Below, one piece after another: positions 32,441-41,739 of a DNA stretch of 64,000 nt (position 1 is the first letter of the stretch; every line of letters starts with the position of its first letter). A program made the translations under genes and the position numbers. The stretch covers positions 11,412-75,411 of the forward strand of contig DASSTC010000029.1 of assembly GCA_035708065.1 (NCBI GenBank), written 5' to 3'. The notes beneath the pieces were generated by a model. The model was not told where the DNA came from, searched no databases, and saw only the letters and a program-made list of their open reading frames with translations. This stretch comes from JAICUY01 sp035708065 (GTDB taxonomy: Bacteria > Chloroflexota > Limnocylindria > QHBO01).

Positions 32441-35440
32441 ATGCGCATCGAGCGGATCGAGCTCGACGGATTCGGCCGCTTTGCGGACGCCGAGTGGACG
32501 CTGAACGAAGGCATGACCGTCCTGCTCGGCGCGAACGAGGCCGGCAAGACGACGCTGCTCAACGCCGTCCGCGCGCTGCTGTTCGGCTTCGAATCGACTC
32601 GCGATGGCCGGACGTGGTACCCGGCTCTCGCCGGCGGCCGGCGTGGCGGCCGGCTGTGGCTGCGCACCGCTGACGGCCAGCGCTGGCGTGTCGAGCGCCA
32701 CGGCGAGCGCGGCGGCGTCGGCGCGCTGGTGGTCGAGGCGCCGAACGGCAACCTCGGCGGCCAGGAGGAGCTGAACCGGCTGTTGGGTGGCGCCGACCGC
32801 GACCTGTTCAACAACATCTTCGCCTTCGGCCTGGGCGAGCTCGAGGCGTTCAGCAGCCTTTCCGGCGAGGGCGTCCGCAGCCGGATCTACGGGGCGGGCA
32901 GCGGCCTCGGAGGCACGAGCGTCGTCGACATCGAGCGCCGCCTGCGGGCCGAGCAGGAGGCGTCCTACAAGCCGCGTGGCAGCGAGCAGACGCTCGCCAA
33001 GCTGCTTGGCCGGATGGAGGAGCTGCGCGGCACGGTCGCGACGCTCGAGCAGCAGCCGGCGACGTACGAGGCGGCTCGCGCCGAGCTCGCCACGCTGCAG
33101 GGGAACCGTGCCGAGCTGCGCGACGAGCGCCGCCGGGTCGTCGAGCGGCGCGAACACCTTCGTCGCGTGCTCGACGCCCAGCCCGCCGCCGCGCGGCTGA
33201 CGACGCTCGAGCGCTCGCTCGCGGAGTCGGATCCGGCGCTCGACAGCTTGCCCGACGACGCGGAGGCGCAGCTCGACCGGTTGCTCCAGGCGCGCGACGC
33301 GGCCTCCGCCACGCTGGCAAACGTCGACGAGCAGCTCGCCGACGCCGAGCGACGCCGCGGCCTGATCGCCATCGACCAGGCGCTGCTTGCGGAGGGCGCC
33401 GAAATCGAGGCGCTGCGCGACGAGCGGCTGGCGCACGAGGCGCGAACTGCGGACCGCGAAGCTGCGACCGCGGCCGCCAAACGGCTCGACGGGGAGCTGC
33501 GTGATCTGCTGCAGCGGATCGGCGTGGTCGACGAAGCGCAGGCGTTGGCGCTCGACGACTCGATTCCTTCGATCCAGGCAGTTCGCGACATGGAAGCACG
33601 GCTCGGGACCACCTCGGCGGCGGCTGACCGCCTGGGCGCGCGCGTCGACTCGGCGCGCCGCGACCTGGCGAACGCCGAGGCCGAGCTGCCGGCCGACGAG
33701 GCGGATGCTGAGCAGGTGGCCGCACGCCGGCGGGCCGTGGCCGCGCTCGTCGATCTGCGCGTCGAGGCCGCCATGCTCCAGGAGCGGGAGCGCGTCGGGA
33801 CGAGCGCCGGACGGCTGCCGTCGTGGCTGCTCCCCGCGGCGGCAGGAGTGCTGACCTTCGCGGTCATGGCGCTCGGCGCAACGATCCTCGGGATCCAGCC
33901 GTGGGGGACCGCCGTTGGCCTGTTCGTTGCCGCGGCCGCGGCCGTGGTCGCTCGGGCGACGCGGCGCTCGTCGGCTGGGATCCCCGGCGGCCCGGCACTC
34001 GACCTGCGCTCGCTGGCGGCGCGGCGGCGCGCCCTCCTGGCCGATGCCAATCTGCCGGCGGACGCCGACGACGCGGCGATCTCCGCGGCGGCCGAGGAGC
34101 TTGCCATGTGGCAGGCCGCGCTTCGCTCCTCCGAGGCGCAGCGGGCCCGGCTGGCCGAGCGGCGCGCCTCCCTCGAGCGGCTGGAAGCCGAGCTGCGCGA
34201 CGCCGCCGAGGCGCGTGACGACGCTCGACGGTCGTGGGCCGCGTGGCTCGAGGGCCACCTACTGGCGACGGATCTCTCGCCCGACGCCGCACGCCAGGTC
34301 TTGGAAGCGGTGGCGAACGTTCGCCGCCTGGCCCGGCAGCGGGACGAGCAGCACGAGCGCGCGGCTGCCATCGGCGATGCTGCGGCCGCCTACGACGCTC
34401 GCCTCGACGCGCTGCTCGGGCGCCTCGGACGCCCGGCGGGCACCGATGCAAGCCTTCGCCCGTCGACCGTCGTCGCCCTCGCGACCGAGCTGCAGGAGAC
34501 GGTCGCAGCCAGGCAGCGTGCCGCCGACCTGGAGGCCGGCCTCGCCGACCTCGGCGCCCGCCGCGTCCGGCTGGTCGCGGCGGCCGAAGCAGCTGACCGT
34601 GCGCTATCCGACCGGCTGGCGGACTGGAACGCGACGGACCCGGATCAGCTTCGGACCGCGGCACGGGCCGCCGCGCAGCGCCGGTCGCTCCGGCAGGCGA
34701 TCGCCCAGGAGACCGCCACGCTCGTTGCGCTCGCCGGCAGCGAGGCGGCCGTCACGACGCTGCTGGCAGAGGCATCGGCCGGCGATCCCGCGAGCCTGGA
34801 GGCGCAGCTGACGGATGCGGCGACCGACGCCGATCGGCTGGAAGCCGCCGAATCTGAGGCGCTCACGCGCGAGGGCGAGCTGCGCAACGAGATCGCTCGG
34901 CTGGAGACGAGCGACGAGCTCGGTGCGGCGCGGCAGGAGCTGGCCGTGCTGCAGGGACGTGCCGAGGAGGAGTCGCGGCAATGGGCCGTTCGGGCGATCG
35001 CCCTGGCGCTGCTCTCCGAGACGCGTCAGCGGTACGAGCGCGAGCGCCAGCCGCAGGTCGTCCACGATGCCCAGCGCTTCTTCGCCTCGATCACCGACGG
35101 TCGCTACGCGCGGATCGTGGCGCCGCCGGGCGAGTCGAATGTCCGCGTCGAGCCCGAGTCCGGTTCGCCGCGCACCACCGAGGAGCTGAGCAGAGGCACC
35201 GCCGAGCAGCTCTACCTGGCGTTGCGCTTCGGGCTGATCGAGCAGTTCGCGCGCAACGCCGAGGGCCTTCCGGTGGTGATGGACGACATCCTCGTGAACT
35301 TCGATCGGCAGCGCGCGACGCGTGCGGCCCGTGCCATCCGCGACCTTGCCACTCGCCACCAGATCGTCTTCTTCACCTGCCATCCGCAGACCGCCGAGCT
35401 GCTCGATCCCGACGGCGTGGCGACCCTGCGCCTCGACTGA
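32441..35440 (+). CDS. SbcC/Rad50-like coiled-coil ATPase, YhaN type
   Basis: 999 residues. N-terminal ATPase half-site with Walker A GANEAGKTT (about 31-39) and the YhaN-type NNIFAFGLGELEAFSSL segment, long Ala/Glu/Arg coiled coils (about 180-450 and 520-870), and a C-terminal half with EELSRGTAEQLYLALRFG (signature) and GLPVVMDDILVNFD (Walker B). A hydrophobic pair of helices in the middle (about 460-505, LPSWLLPAAAGVLTFAVMALG...) is expected for YhaN and suggests membrane association. It partners the upstream nuclease. Confidence 0.88.
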   Translation: MRIERIELDGFGRFADAEWTLNEGMTVLLGANEAGKTTLLNAVRALLFGFESTRDGRTWYPALAGGRRGGRLWLRTADGQRWRVERHGERGGVGALVVEAPNGNLGGQEELNRLLGGADRDLFNNIFAFGLGELEAFSSLSGEGVRSRIYGAGSGLGGTSVVDIERRLRAEQEASYKPRGSEQTLAKLLGRMEELRGTVATLEQQPATYEAARAELATLQGNRAELRDERRRVVERREHLRRVLDAQPAAARLTTLERSLAESDPALDSLPDDAEAQLDRLLQARDAASATLANVDEQLADAERRRGLIAIDQALLAEGAEIEALRDERLAHEARTADREAATAAAKRLDGELRDLLQRIGVVDEAQALALDDSIPSIQAVRDMEARLGTTSAAADRLGARVDSARRDLANAEAELPADEADAEQVAARRRAVAALVDLRVEAAMLQERERVGTSAGRLPSWLLPAAAGVLTFAVMALGATILGIQPWGTAVGLFVAAAAAVVARATRRSSAGIPGGPALDLRSLAARRRALLADANLPADADDAAISAAAEELAMWQAALRSSEAQRARLAERRASLERLEAELRDAAEARDDARRSWAAWLEGHLLATDLSPDAARQVLEAVANVRRLARQRDEQHERAAAIGDAAAAYDARLDALLGRLGRPAGTDASLRPSTVVALATELQETVAARQRAADLEAGLADLGARRVRLVAAAEAADRALSDRLADWNATDPDQLRTAARAAAQRRSLRQAIAQETATLVALAGSEAAVTTLLAEASAGDPASLEAQLTDAATDADRLEAAESEALTREGELRNEIARLETSDELGAARQELAVLQGRAEEESRQWAVRAIALALLSETRQRYERERQPQVVHDAQRFFASITDGRYARIVAPPGESNVRVEPESGSPRTTEELSRGTAEQLYLALRFGLIEQFARNAEGLPVVMDDILVNFDRQRATRAARAIRDLATRHQIVFFTCHPQTAELLDPDGVATLRLD

Positions 35441-35490
35441 GCGATCCCCGGGACGAGGCCGCTCCGGCTGCTAGCATCCGCCGCAGACCG

Positions 35491-36210
35491 ATGCCCAACG
35501 ACCGCCTGCCCACCCCCGAACGCGTCCTGGTCGTCGCCGCGCATCCGGACGACATCGAGTTCGGGGCGGCGGGCACCGTCGCGCGCTGGATCGACGAGGG
35601 AGCGACGGCCCATTACCTGGTCGTCACCCGCGGCGACAAGGGGAGCGACGATCCATCGGTCGACGTGGCGGAGCTCGCGGTGCTGCGCGAGCGGGAGCAG
35701 CGCGCCGCCGCCGCCGAGATCGGCGTATCGGGCGTCGACTTCCTCGATGAGCCGGACGGCCAGGTGGAGGCGAGCCTGCGGCTGCGCGAGCGGATCACGT
35801 ACGCGATCCGCGCCCTGCGTCCCGAGGTGGTGATGACCCACGACCCGACCGTCCTGTTCGTCAACAACGAGTGGGTCAACCATCCCGACCACCGCGCCGT
35901 CGGGCAGGTCACCGTCGACGCCGTCTTCCCGACGGCCCGCGACCCGCTGAACTTCCGCGAGCACCTCGACCGCGGGCTCGAGCCATGGAAGGTTGCCGAG
36001 CTGTTCATGTGGTCGACTAACGAAGCGAACCAGATCGTCGACATCTCCGACACGCTCGACCGCAAGATCGCGGCGCTCGAGCAGCATCGCAGCCAGTTCC
36101 GTGACTTCCCCGAGACGGCGCGCTGGCTGCGCCGCCGCTCCGAGGAGCTCGGCGAGCGCGCCGGCTACCGGGCCGCCGAGGGATTCCGACGGGTGATGCT
36201 GGCGCGATGA
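35491..36210 (+). CDS. PIG-L family N-acetylglucosaminyl deacetylase
   Basis: 239 residues with the zinc deacetylase signature AAHPDDIEFG near the N-terminus and the partner histidine in NHPDHRAVG. Family members remove acetyl groups from GlcNAc derivatives, for example in mycothiol or bacillithiol synthesis and antibiotic maturation; actual substrate unknown. The ATG is within ACCGATGC, and TAGCAT (35472-35477) lies 13 bases upstream. The stop overlaps the start of the penicillin-binding protein (ATGA). Confidence 0.9.
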   Translation: MPNDRLPTPERVLVVAAHPDDIEFGAAGTVARWIDEGATAHYLVVTRGDKGSDDPSVDVAELAVLREREQRAAAAEIGVSGVDFLDEPDGQVEASLRLRERITYAIRALRPEVVMTHDPTVLFVNNEWVNHPDHRAVGQVTVDAVFPTARDPLNFREHLDRGLEPWKVAELFMWSTNEANQIVDISDTLDRKIAALEQHRSQFRDFPETARWLRRRSEELGERAGYRAAEGFRRVMLAR

Positions 36211-38240
36211 GGCGTCTGGCTGCCGTTCGAGTGCTCGCCACGTCGCTCGTCGTCGCGCTGCTCGCCACCGCGTGCGGCCCGACGCAGCCGACGCCGACCC
36301 CATACCCGAGCGGGCCGCCCCCGGCCTCGCCGAACGCCGCGCGCGAGATGGCCGACGCCTTCGTCGCCGCCTGGAGCCGTGGCAACTACGACGCGATGTG
36401 GCAGATGCTGGCGCCCGCCGACCGCGCCCGCCACTCGAGGGCCGAGTTCGCGGCGCTCTACAGGCAGTTCGCCGACCTCGTACGCCTCACCGACCTGACG
36501 GCGACGAGCGGGACGCCCGAGCCGATCGCGCTGCCGCCGCAGCCACGTCCCGACGACTTGCCGCCACCCTCGCCGACACCGGCGCCCGCGTCGAGCGGGT
36601 CCGCCGGCGCCGCGCCGACGCCAACCGCCTCGCCGGGGCCGTCCGGCCCACCGCCGGTGTTGCCCGGGCCGGTGCCCGGCATCGGCGTGCCGCTGCGGCT
36701 CTCGCTGACCACCGACGTGTTCGGTGCCGTGAGCCTGGACCGGGAGCTGCCGTTCAGCGAGGGCGCGAATGGCTGGCAGGTGCGCTGGAGCCCGGCGCAG
36801 CTCTTCCCCGAGCTCGGCGACGCCGGCACGCTGAAGCTGAAGCGAACACTGCCCTTCCGGGGAAAGATCGTATCGGTCTCCGGCGACGTCTTTGCCGAGA
36901 CGCGCAAGGATGGCGCGCGGGTCTACCCGCAGGAGTGGCTGGCGGGCCAGACGATCGGCTACGTCGGCGAGGTCACCGCCGAGGATCTCGACACGCTGTC
37001 GGCGAAGGGCTATCGCGCCGGCGACGTCATCGGTCGGTCGGGCCTGGAGGCAGGTGCGGAGGACCTGCTGCGCGGCCAGCCGGGCTTCGTCCTCAGCGCC
37101 GTCCCCGCCGAGGGTGACGCCGTGACCGTCCTCGAGAAGCAGATGGTTCCGGGCGCGGATGTCACGATCACCATCCGTCCCCGGCTGCAGGCAACTGCCG
37201 AGGCGGGCCTGCGCGTTCATCCCAACGGCGCCACCGTGGCGCTCGACCCGGCGACCGGCGACGTCTGGGCGCTGGCCAGCGCCCCGGCGTTCAACCCCAA
37301 CTCGATGACGATCGGCACCACGCTCGGCGGCGCGAAGCTGGCCCGCGGAACCCAGGCGCAGCGCCTGAACCGTGCCGTGCTGGGGACCTACCCGGCGGGC
37401 TCCTCTTTCAAGCCGTTCACCCTGGCCGCGGCCCTGGAGACCGGCGTCGCGACGCCGCAGAGCCGCGTCGCCTGCCCGCCGACCTGGCCTTTCTCGAGCG
37501 ACTTCACCGCGCACAACTACAAGGACCACTCGCTGCCGGGCCTGGTGACCCTCGTCCAGGCGATGGCTTTCAGCTGCAACACGACTTACATGCCGCTCGC
37601 CCTGGAGGTCTATCGCAAGGATCCGACGGCGTTGACCGAGCTGCTGCGTGACTTCGGCTTCGGTTCCAAGACCGGGATCCAGCACCTGGCCGAGGCGGCG
37701 GGCGTCGTTCCGGACGACAGCTACCTGTCGAAGCTCGACCCACCGCGCGAGTACGGCGCCTTCGACCAGATCCAGCTTGCGATCGGGCAGGGCCTCTACG
37801 TCGGCACGCCGCTGCAGCTGGCGAATGCCTACGCGGCGATCGCCGACGGCGGCACGCGCTGGGTGCCACGGCTGGTCACCCAGGCCACCCTGCCCGACGG
37901 CACGGTCGTCGAGACGATCGATCCCACGGTCGCCACGAAGCTGCCCGTCACGCAGAAGCACCTCGACTACATCACGGAGTCGCTGAAGGGCGTCGTGAAC
38001 CTGTCGTATGGGACGGGCTTCCCGGCGTTCCGTGGCTTCGGCATCCCGGTCGCCGGCAAGAGCGGCACGGCCGAGACCGGCACTCCCGATCCGCACGCCC
38101 TCTTCCCGGCGTTCGCGCCGGCGGACAAGCCGGAGATCGTGGTCGCGACGATCCTGGCCTACGTGCCGCTCGGCACCGGAGGCGATCGGGCCGCGCCGCT
38201 GGTCCGCCAGGTCATGGCGCGCTACTTCTCGAGCCGATGA
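36207..38240 (+). CDS. MecA-type penicillin-binding lipoprotein, transpeptidase
   Basis: 677 residues. A signal peptide ends in the lipobox VALLATACG. An NTF2-like domain (about 40-100) is followed by a Pro/Ser-rich linker, a dimerisation region and a class B transpeptidase domain. Active-site motifs: S399-SFK (SxxK), SCN in FSCNTTY (SxN) and KSGTAE (KSG). It cross-links peptidoglycan outside the membrane. The NTF2-like head is shared with PBP2a/MecA. It is anchored by lipid instead of a membrane helix. It overlaps the PIG-L gene by four bases. Confidence 0.92.
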   Translation: MRRLAAVRVLATSLVVALLATACGPTQPTPTPYPSGPPPASPNAAREMADAFVAAWSRGNYDAMWQMLAPADRARHSRAEFAALYRQFADLVRLTDLTATSGTPEPIALPPQPRPDDLPPPSPTPAPASSGSAGAAPTPTASPGPSGPPPVLPGPVPGIGVPLRLSLTTDVFGAVSLDRELPFSEGANGWQVRWSPAQLFPELGDAGTLKLKRTLPFRGKIVSVSGDVFAETRKDGARVYPQEWLAGQTIGYVGEVTAEDLDTLSAKGYRAGDVIGRSGLEAGAEDLLRGQPGFVLSAVPAEGDAVTVLEKQMVPGADVTITIRPRLQATAEAGLRVHPNGATVALDPATGDVWALASAPAFNPNSMTIGTTLGGAKLARGTQAQRLNRAVLGTYPAGSSFKPFTLAAALETGVATPQSRVACPPTWPFSSDFTAHNYKDHSLPGLVTLVQAMAFSCNTTYMPLALEVYRKDPTALTELLRDFGFGSKTGIQHLAEAAGVVPDDSYLSKLDPPREYGAFDQIQLAIGQGLYVGTPLQLANAYAAIADGGTRWVPRLVTQATLPDGTVVETIDPTVATKLPVTQKHLDYITESLKGVVNLSYGTGFPAFRGFGIPVAGKSGTAETGTPDPHALFPAFAPADKPEIVVATILAYVPLGTGGDRAAPLVRQVMARYFSSR

Positions 38241-38336
38241 CCGCGCCGCGCGGCATGGTTCTCGCTCGTGTCGACGAAGGCGCGGCCAGCGTCCGCCGAG
38301 CGCGCCCGATCTTTGACACGCCGAGCGCGGGGCGGG

Positions 38337-38342
38337 TAGCAT
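38337..38342 (+). promoter_or_regulatory. Candidate -10 of the flavoprotein-cytochrome bc operon
   Basis: TAGCAT, overlapping the iterated word GCATCGGTC (38339-38347). It implies a leader of about 60 bases before the GTG at 38410; GGAGAG near 38389 is a possible ribosome binding site. Confidence 0.4.
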
Positions 38343-38409
38343 CGGTCAGCCGCTCCTTCGACCTGTTGTCTTCGCGTGGAACCCACCTGGAGAGCGACCG
38401 TCAACGCCC

Positions 38410-40383
38410 GTGATCTCTGAGAATGCGATTCCGCTGAGGTTCCAGACCGCCGAGGTCGGCGTCGACTGGCTTCAGTGCAACATCGAGTGCCAGGAAGGCT
38501 GCCCGGTCAACACGAACTGCCGCGGCTACCTGATGCTGGCCGCCGAGGGCCGGTTCGAGGAGGGCTACATCCTCGCGCGCGACCCGAACCCGGTGGCGGC
38601 CATCTGCGGCTACGTGTGCAGCCATCCCTGTGAAACCGCGTGCCGCCGCGCCGACATCGACAAGCCACTCTCGATCCGCGCCATGAAGCGCTTCCTGGTC
38701 GACTGGCATTACAGCAACAACATGCCGGACAACGTGCAGGTCATGCCCGCCACGGGCAAGACCGTGGCGGTGATCGGCGCCGGTCCCGCCGGGCTCAGCG
38801 TGGCGAAGGAGCTCGCCACCTACGGCCACGAGGTGCATGTCTATGACGCGCTGCCGTCCGGCGGCGGGACCACGCTGATTGGCGTGCCGGCCTTCCGCCT
38901 GCCGCGCGACGTGATCGAGCTCGACGTGAACTGGGTGGCCAAGCACGGCGTGCAGTTCCACTGGAGCGTCGAGATCGGCCGCGACATCACCATGGACCAG
39001 CTCCGCGAGCGCCACGACGCGGTCGTGGTGGCGACCGGCTGCATGTTCCCGGTGGCCATGAACGTCCCCGGCGAGGAGTCCGAGGGCGTCATCTACGGGG
39101 TCGACTTCCTGAAGCGCGCGAACCTGGGCCAGGAGCAGTGGGTCGGCGAGCACGTGGTCGTCGTCGGCGGCGGGTACACCGCCATGGACTCGTCGCGCAC
39201 GGCACTGCGCCTGGGCGCCAAGACGAGCACGATCGTCTACCGCCGCGGCCCGGAGGAGATGGTGGTCGACGAGGAGGAGCAGCACGAGACCCTCTTCGAG
39301 GGCGTCCAGTTCGAGTTCTTCGCTTCGCCGGTCGACATCGTCGCCGGACCGGATGGGCACGTCTCCGGGATCACGTTCCAGCGCACCCAGCTCGGCGCGC
39401 CGGACGCCACCGGCCGCCGTTCGGCGGAGCCGATCCCCGGCAGCGAATTCACGGTTCCCTGCGACATGGTCATCCCGTGCACCAGCCAGGCGTCGGACAA
39501 CAACGTGCTCGGCGAGTACGGCGCGCACCTGAACCGCCACCTGGGCGTCACCGACCCGCGCAGCGTGCTCGAGGGCGGATCGGTCTCCAGCTGGCGCACG
39601 CCGCCGCTGAATGGCTCGACCCCGACCGATGCGGACGGCAACAAGCTCAACGACCTCGCCTTCAACATGAAGCGGGGCAATGTCGTCACCAACGCCGATA
39701 CGTTCCAGACCAGTGTCGACGGCATCTTCGCCTGCGGCGACTTCGTCACCGGCCCGGCCACGATCATCGAGGCGGCCGGCCGTGGCCGATCCACCGCTCG
39801 CTCGGTGGATCGCTGGCTCGCCGGCGTCCGCGGCGCCGACCTGGAGGAGCTGCCGGTCATCAATCGCGCGACGGTCACCGTGGCGCTCGAGCACGACATG
39901 CCACCGAACTACGAGGCGATCGAGCGACAGCACATTCCCATGGCGCCGCCGGAGCTGCGCCGGGACTTCACCAGCCTGGTCGAGGTCGGCTACGACAGCC
40001 GCAGCGCGATCGCGGAGGGCAGCCGCTGCCTGCAGTGCAATCACAACATCGCGATCGATGGGCCACGCTGTATCCTGTGCGGACTCTGCGCCGACGTCTG
40101 CCCCGAGGGCGTGATCTACATGATCGACAAGGCGCAGGTCGGCGGCGACGACCCGGAGATCGATCTCTTCCAGTCGTGGCCACGCGGGATTGCCATGATC
40201 ATCGACGAGGAGCGTTGCATCCGCTGCAACCTCTGCGTCGAACGATGCCCGGTCAACTGCATCACCATGGATCGGCTCGAGCTTGAGCGATTCACGCCGG
40301 ACGGGAAGGTTCTGTTGGAGAGCTACAAGGACAACGTTCTGGGGCAGATCGGCCAGGAGGCTGGTCCGGTGGTGGAGCGATGA
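38410..40383 (+). CDS. GltD-like NAD(P)-FAD oxidoreductase with ferredoxin domain
   Basis: 657 residues. N-terminal cysteine cluster (CNIECQEGCPVNTNC and CGYVCSHPCETAC) as in the glutamate synthase small subunit, a FAD motif VIGAGPAGLSVAKEL (about 120), an NAD(P) motif VVVGGGYTAMDSSR (about 255), and a C-terminal ferredoxin module with two [4Fe-4S] motifs, CILCGLCADVCPEG and CIRCNLCVERCPVNC. It moves electrons between NAD(P)H and Fe-S clusters. No glutamate synthase large subunit is near; its stop overlaps the cytochrome b gene (ATGA), so a role in electron supply to the bc complex is likely. Confidence 0.88.
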   Translation: MISENAIPLRFQTAEVGVDWLQCNIECQEGCPVNTNCRGYLMLAAEGRFEEGYILARDPNPVAAICGYVCSHPCETACRRADIDKPLSIRAMKRFLVDWHYSNNMPDNVQVMPATGKTVAVIGAGPAGLSVAKELATYGHEVHVYDALPSGGGTTLIGVPAFRLPRDVIELDVNWVAKHGVQFHWSVEIGRDITMDQLRERHDAVVVATGCMFPVAMNVPGEESEGVIYGVDFLKRANLGQEQWVGEHVVVVGGGYTAMDSSRTALRLGAKTSTIVYRRGPEEMVVDEEEQHETLFEGVQFEFFASPVDIVAGPDGHVSGITFQRTQLGAPDATGRRSAEPIPGSEFTVPCDMVIPCTSQASDNNVLGEYGAHLNRHLGVTDPRSVLEGGSVSSWRTPPLNGSTPTDADGNKLNDLAFNMKRGNVVTNADTFQTSVDGIFACGDFVTGPATIIEAAGRGRSTARSVDRWLAGVRGADLEELPVINRATVTVALEHDMPPNYEAIERQHIPMAPPELRRDFTSLVEVGYDSRSAIAEGSRCLQCNHNIAIDGPRCILCGLCADVCPEGVIYMIDKAQVGGDDPEIDLFQSWPRGIAMIIDEERCIRCNLCVERCPVNCITMDRLELERFTPDGKVLLESYKDNVLGQIGQEAGPVVER

Positions 40384-41114
40384 GCGTTCCCGGCCCGGGC
40401 GACCTGGTCCGTTACGTCAAGTCCTCGCAGGTATGGCGCAGCCTCTTCCGGCAGCCCTATCCGACGACGAGCCGCACGCGCTCGCTGGCCGTCTTCAACA
40501 ACGTCTTCCTGCACCTGCACCCGGTGCGCGTCAAGCGGCACGCCGTCCGGTACACGTACACGTTCTGCCTGGGCGGGATCAGCTTCTTCCTGTTCCTGGC
40601 GCTGACCGTCACCGGCCTGTACCTGATGTTCTTCTACGTGCCGTCGGTGAGCCGCGCCTACCAGGACATCCAGGCGATCTCGACATCGGTCGCCTTCGGC
40701 GATCTCGTGCGCAACATGCATCGCTGGGCGGCGCACCTCATGGTGCTGACCGTCTTCCTGCACATGATCCGCGTCTTCTACCACGGCGCCTACAAGCCGC
40801 CGCGCGAGTTCAACTGGGTCATCGGCGTCGTGCTGCTGCTGCTGACCCTGCTGCTCAGCTTCACCGGCTACCTGCTGCCGTGGGATCAGATCGCCTTCTG
40901 GGCCATCACCGTCGGTACGCAGATGGCGCAGTACGCACCGCTGCTGGGTTCGCAGACGAGCTTCTTCCTGCTGGGCGGCATCGAGGTCGGCCAGAACACG
41001 CTGCTGCGCTTCTACGTGCTGCACGTCATCTTCCTGCCGCTCATCGCCGCCATCCTGATGATCGTCCACTTCTGGCGCATCCGGAAGGACGGCGGGATCT
41101 CGGGGCCGGTCTAG
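40380..41114 (+). CDS. Cytochrome b, N-terminal (b6-like) subunit
   Basis: 244 residues with four core membrane helices and four haem-ligand histidines: HRWAAHLMVLTVFLH in helix B (14 apart) and HVIFLPLIAAILMIVH in helix D, where 14 residues separate the ligands as in cytochrome b6. The GYLLPWDQIAFW segment is the Qo-side cd region. Core of a menaquinol oxidising bc complex. The start ATG overlaps the flavoprotein stop; the C-terminal half is a separate gene four bases downstream. Confidence 0.93.
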   Translation: MSVPGPGDLVRYVKSSQVWRSLFRQPYPTTSRTRSLAVFNNVFLHLHPVRVKRHAVRYTYTFCLGGISFFLFLALTVTGLYLMFFYVPSVSRAYQDIQAISTSVAFGDLVRNMHRWAAHLMVLTVFLHMIRVFYHGAYKPPREFNWVIGVVLLLLTLLLSFTGYLLPWDQIAFWAITVGTQMAQYAPLLGSQTSFFLLGGIEVGQNTLLRFYVLHVIFLPLIAAILMIVHFWRIRKDGGISGPV

Positions 41115-41118
41115 GCAC

Positions 41119-41739
41119 ATGACCATCGAGAAGCGACCGAACGCCACCGCCGACAAGAACGCGCCGAGCCAGGCGCCGGCACGCGCACCGCTGGCCGAGC
41201 CGACGCTGCCTGGCCCGAAGCTTCCGGGCCCGCCCGGGGTGCCCGGCACGGAGCGCTTCCGCCTGCTCGCCTACGTCAAGCAGGAGTCGATGGTCCGCGT
41301 CGACAAGCGACCGGACGAGACGGTGCTGGTCTGGCCACACCTCCTACGGGCCGAGTTCCTCATGGCGGCCCTGATCAGCGCGCTGCTGGTGATCGCCTCG
41401 TTCCTCATCAAGGCGCCCCTCGAGGAGATGGCCAACGCCGGCGTCACGCCGCACGTCGCCAAGGCACCGTGGTACTTCCTCGGCCTGCAGGAGATCCTCA
41501 GCTACTTCAACCCGACGGTCGCGGGCGTCATCGTGCCGACGTTCTATCTCGCTGGCCTCGCGATCATCCCGTTCGTCGACCGCTCCCCGTACAAGGCGGC
41601 CCGCGACCGCAAGCTGATCTGGATCTTCTTTCTGACACTGATGATCACCGGCCTGCTGGTGACGTTCATCGGCTCGTTCTTCCGCGGCCCGGGATGGAAC
41701 TGGGTCTGGCCATGGGAGGGGCTCTTCTTCAACCTATGA
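41119..41739 (+). CDS. Cytochrome b, C-terminal (subunit IV-like) subunit
   Basis: 206 residues: a Pro/Ala-rich, probably disordered N-terminus of about 45 residues, then three membrane helices (about 78-98, 133-153 and 166-190). The Qo motif, PEWY in most complexes, reads APWYFLGLQEI, so the catalytic Glu is absent as in the PPWY variants known from some phyla. It pairs with the b6-like subunit to form a split cytochrome b. Stop overlaps the Rieske start (ATGA). Confidence 0.9.
   Translation: MTIEKRPNATADKNAPSQAPARAPLAEPTLPGPKLPGPPGVPGTERFRLLAYVKQESMVRVDKRPDETVLVWPHLLRAEFLMAALISALLVIASFLIKAPLEEMANAGVTPHVAKAPWYFLGLQEILSYFNPTVAGVIVPTFYLAGLAIIPFVDRSPYKAARDRKLIWIFFLTLMITGLLVTFIGSFFRGPGWNWVWPWEGLFFNL

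Noticed and set aside
38410..40383. Glutamate synthase small subunit (gltD).
   Set aside because: The N-terminal cysteine cluster and dinucleotide motifs match, but the C-terminal ferredoxin module and the overlap with cytochrome b, with no large subunit nearby, point to a different role.
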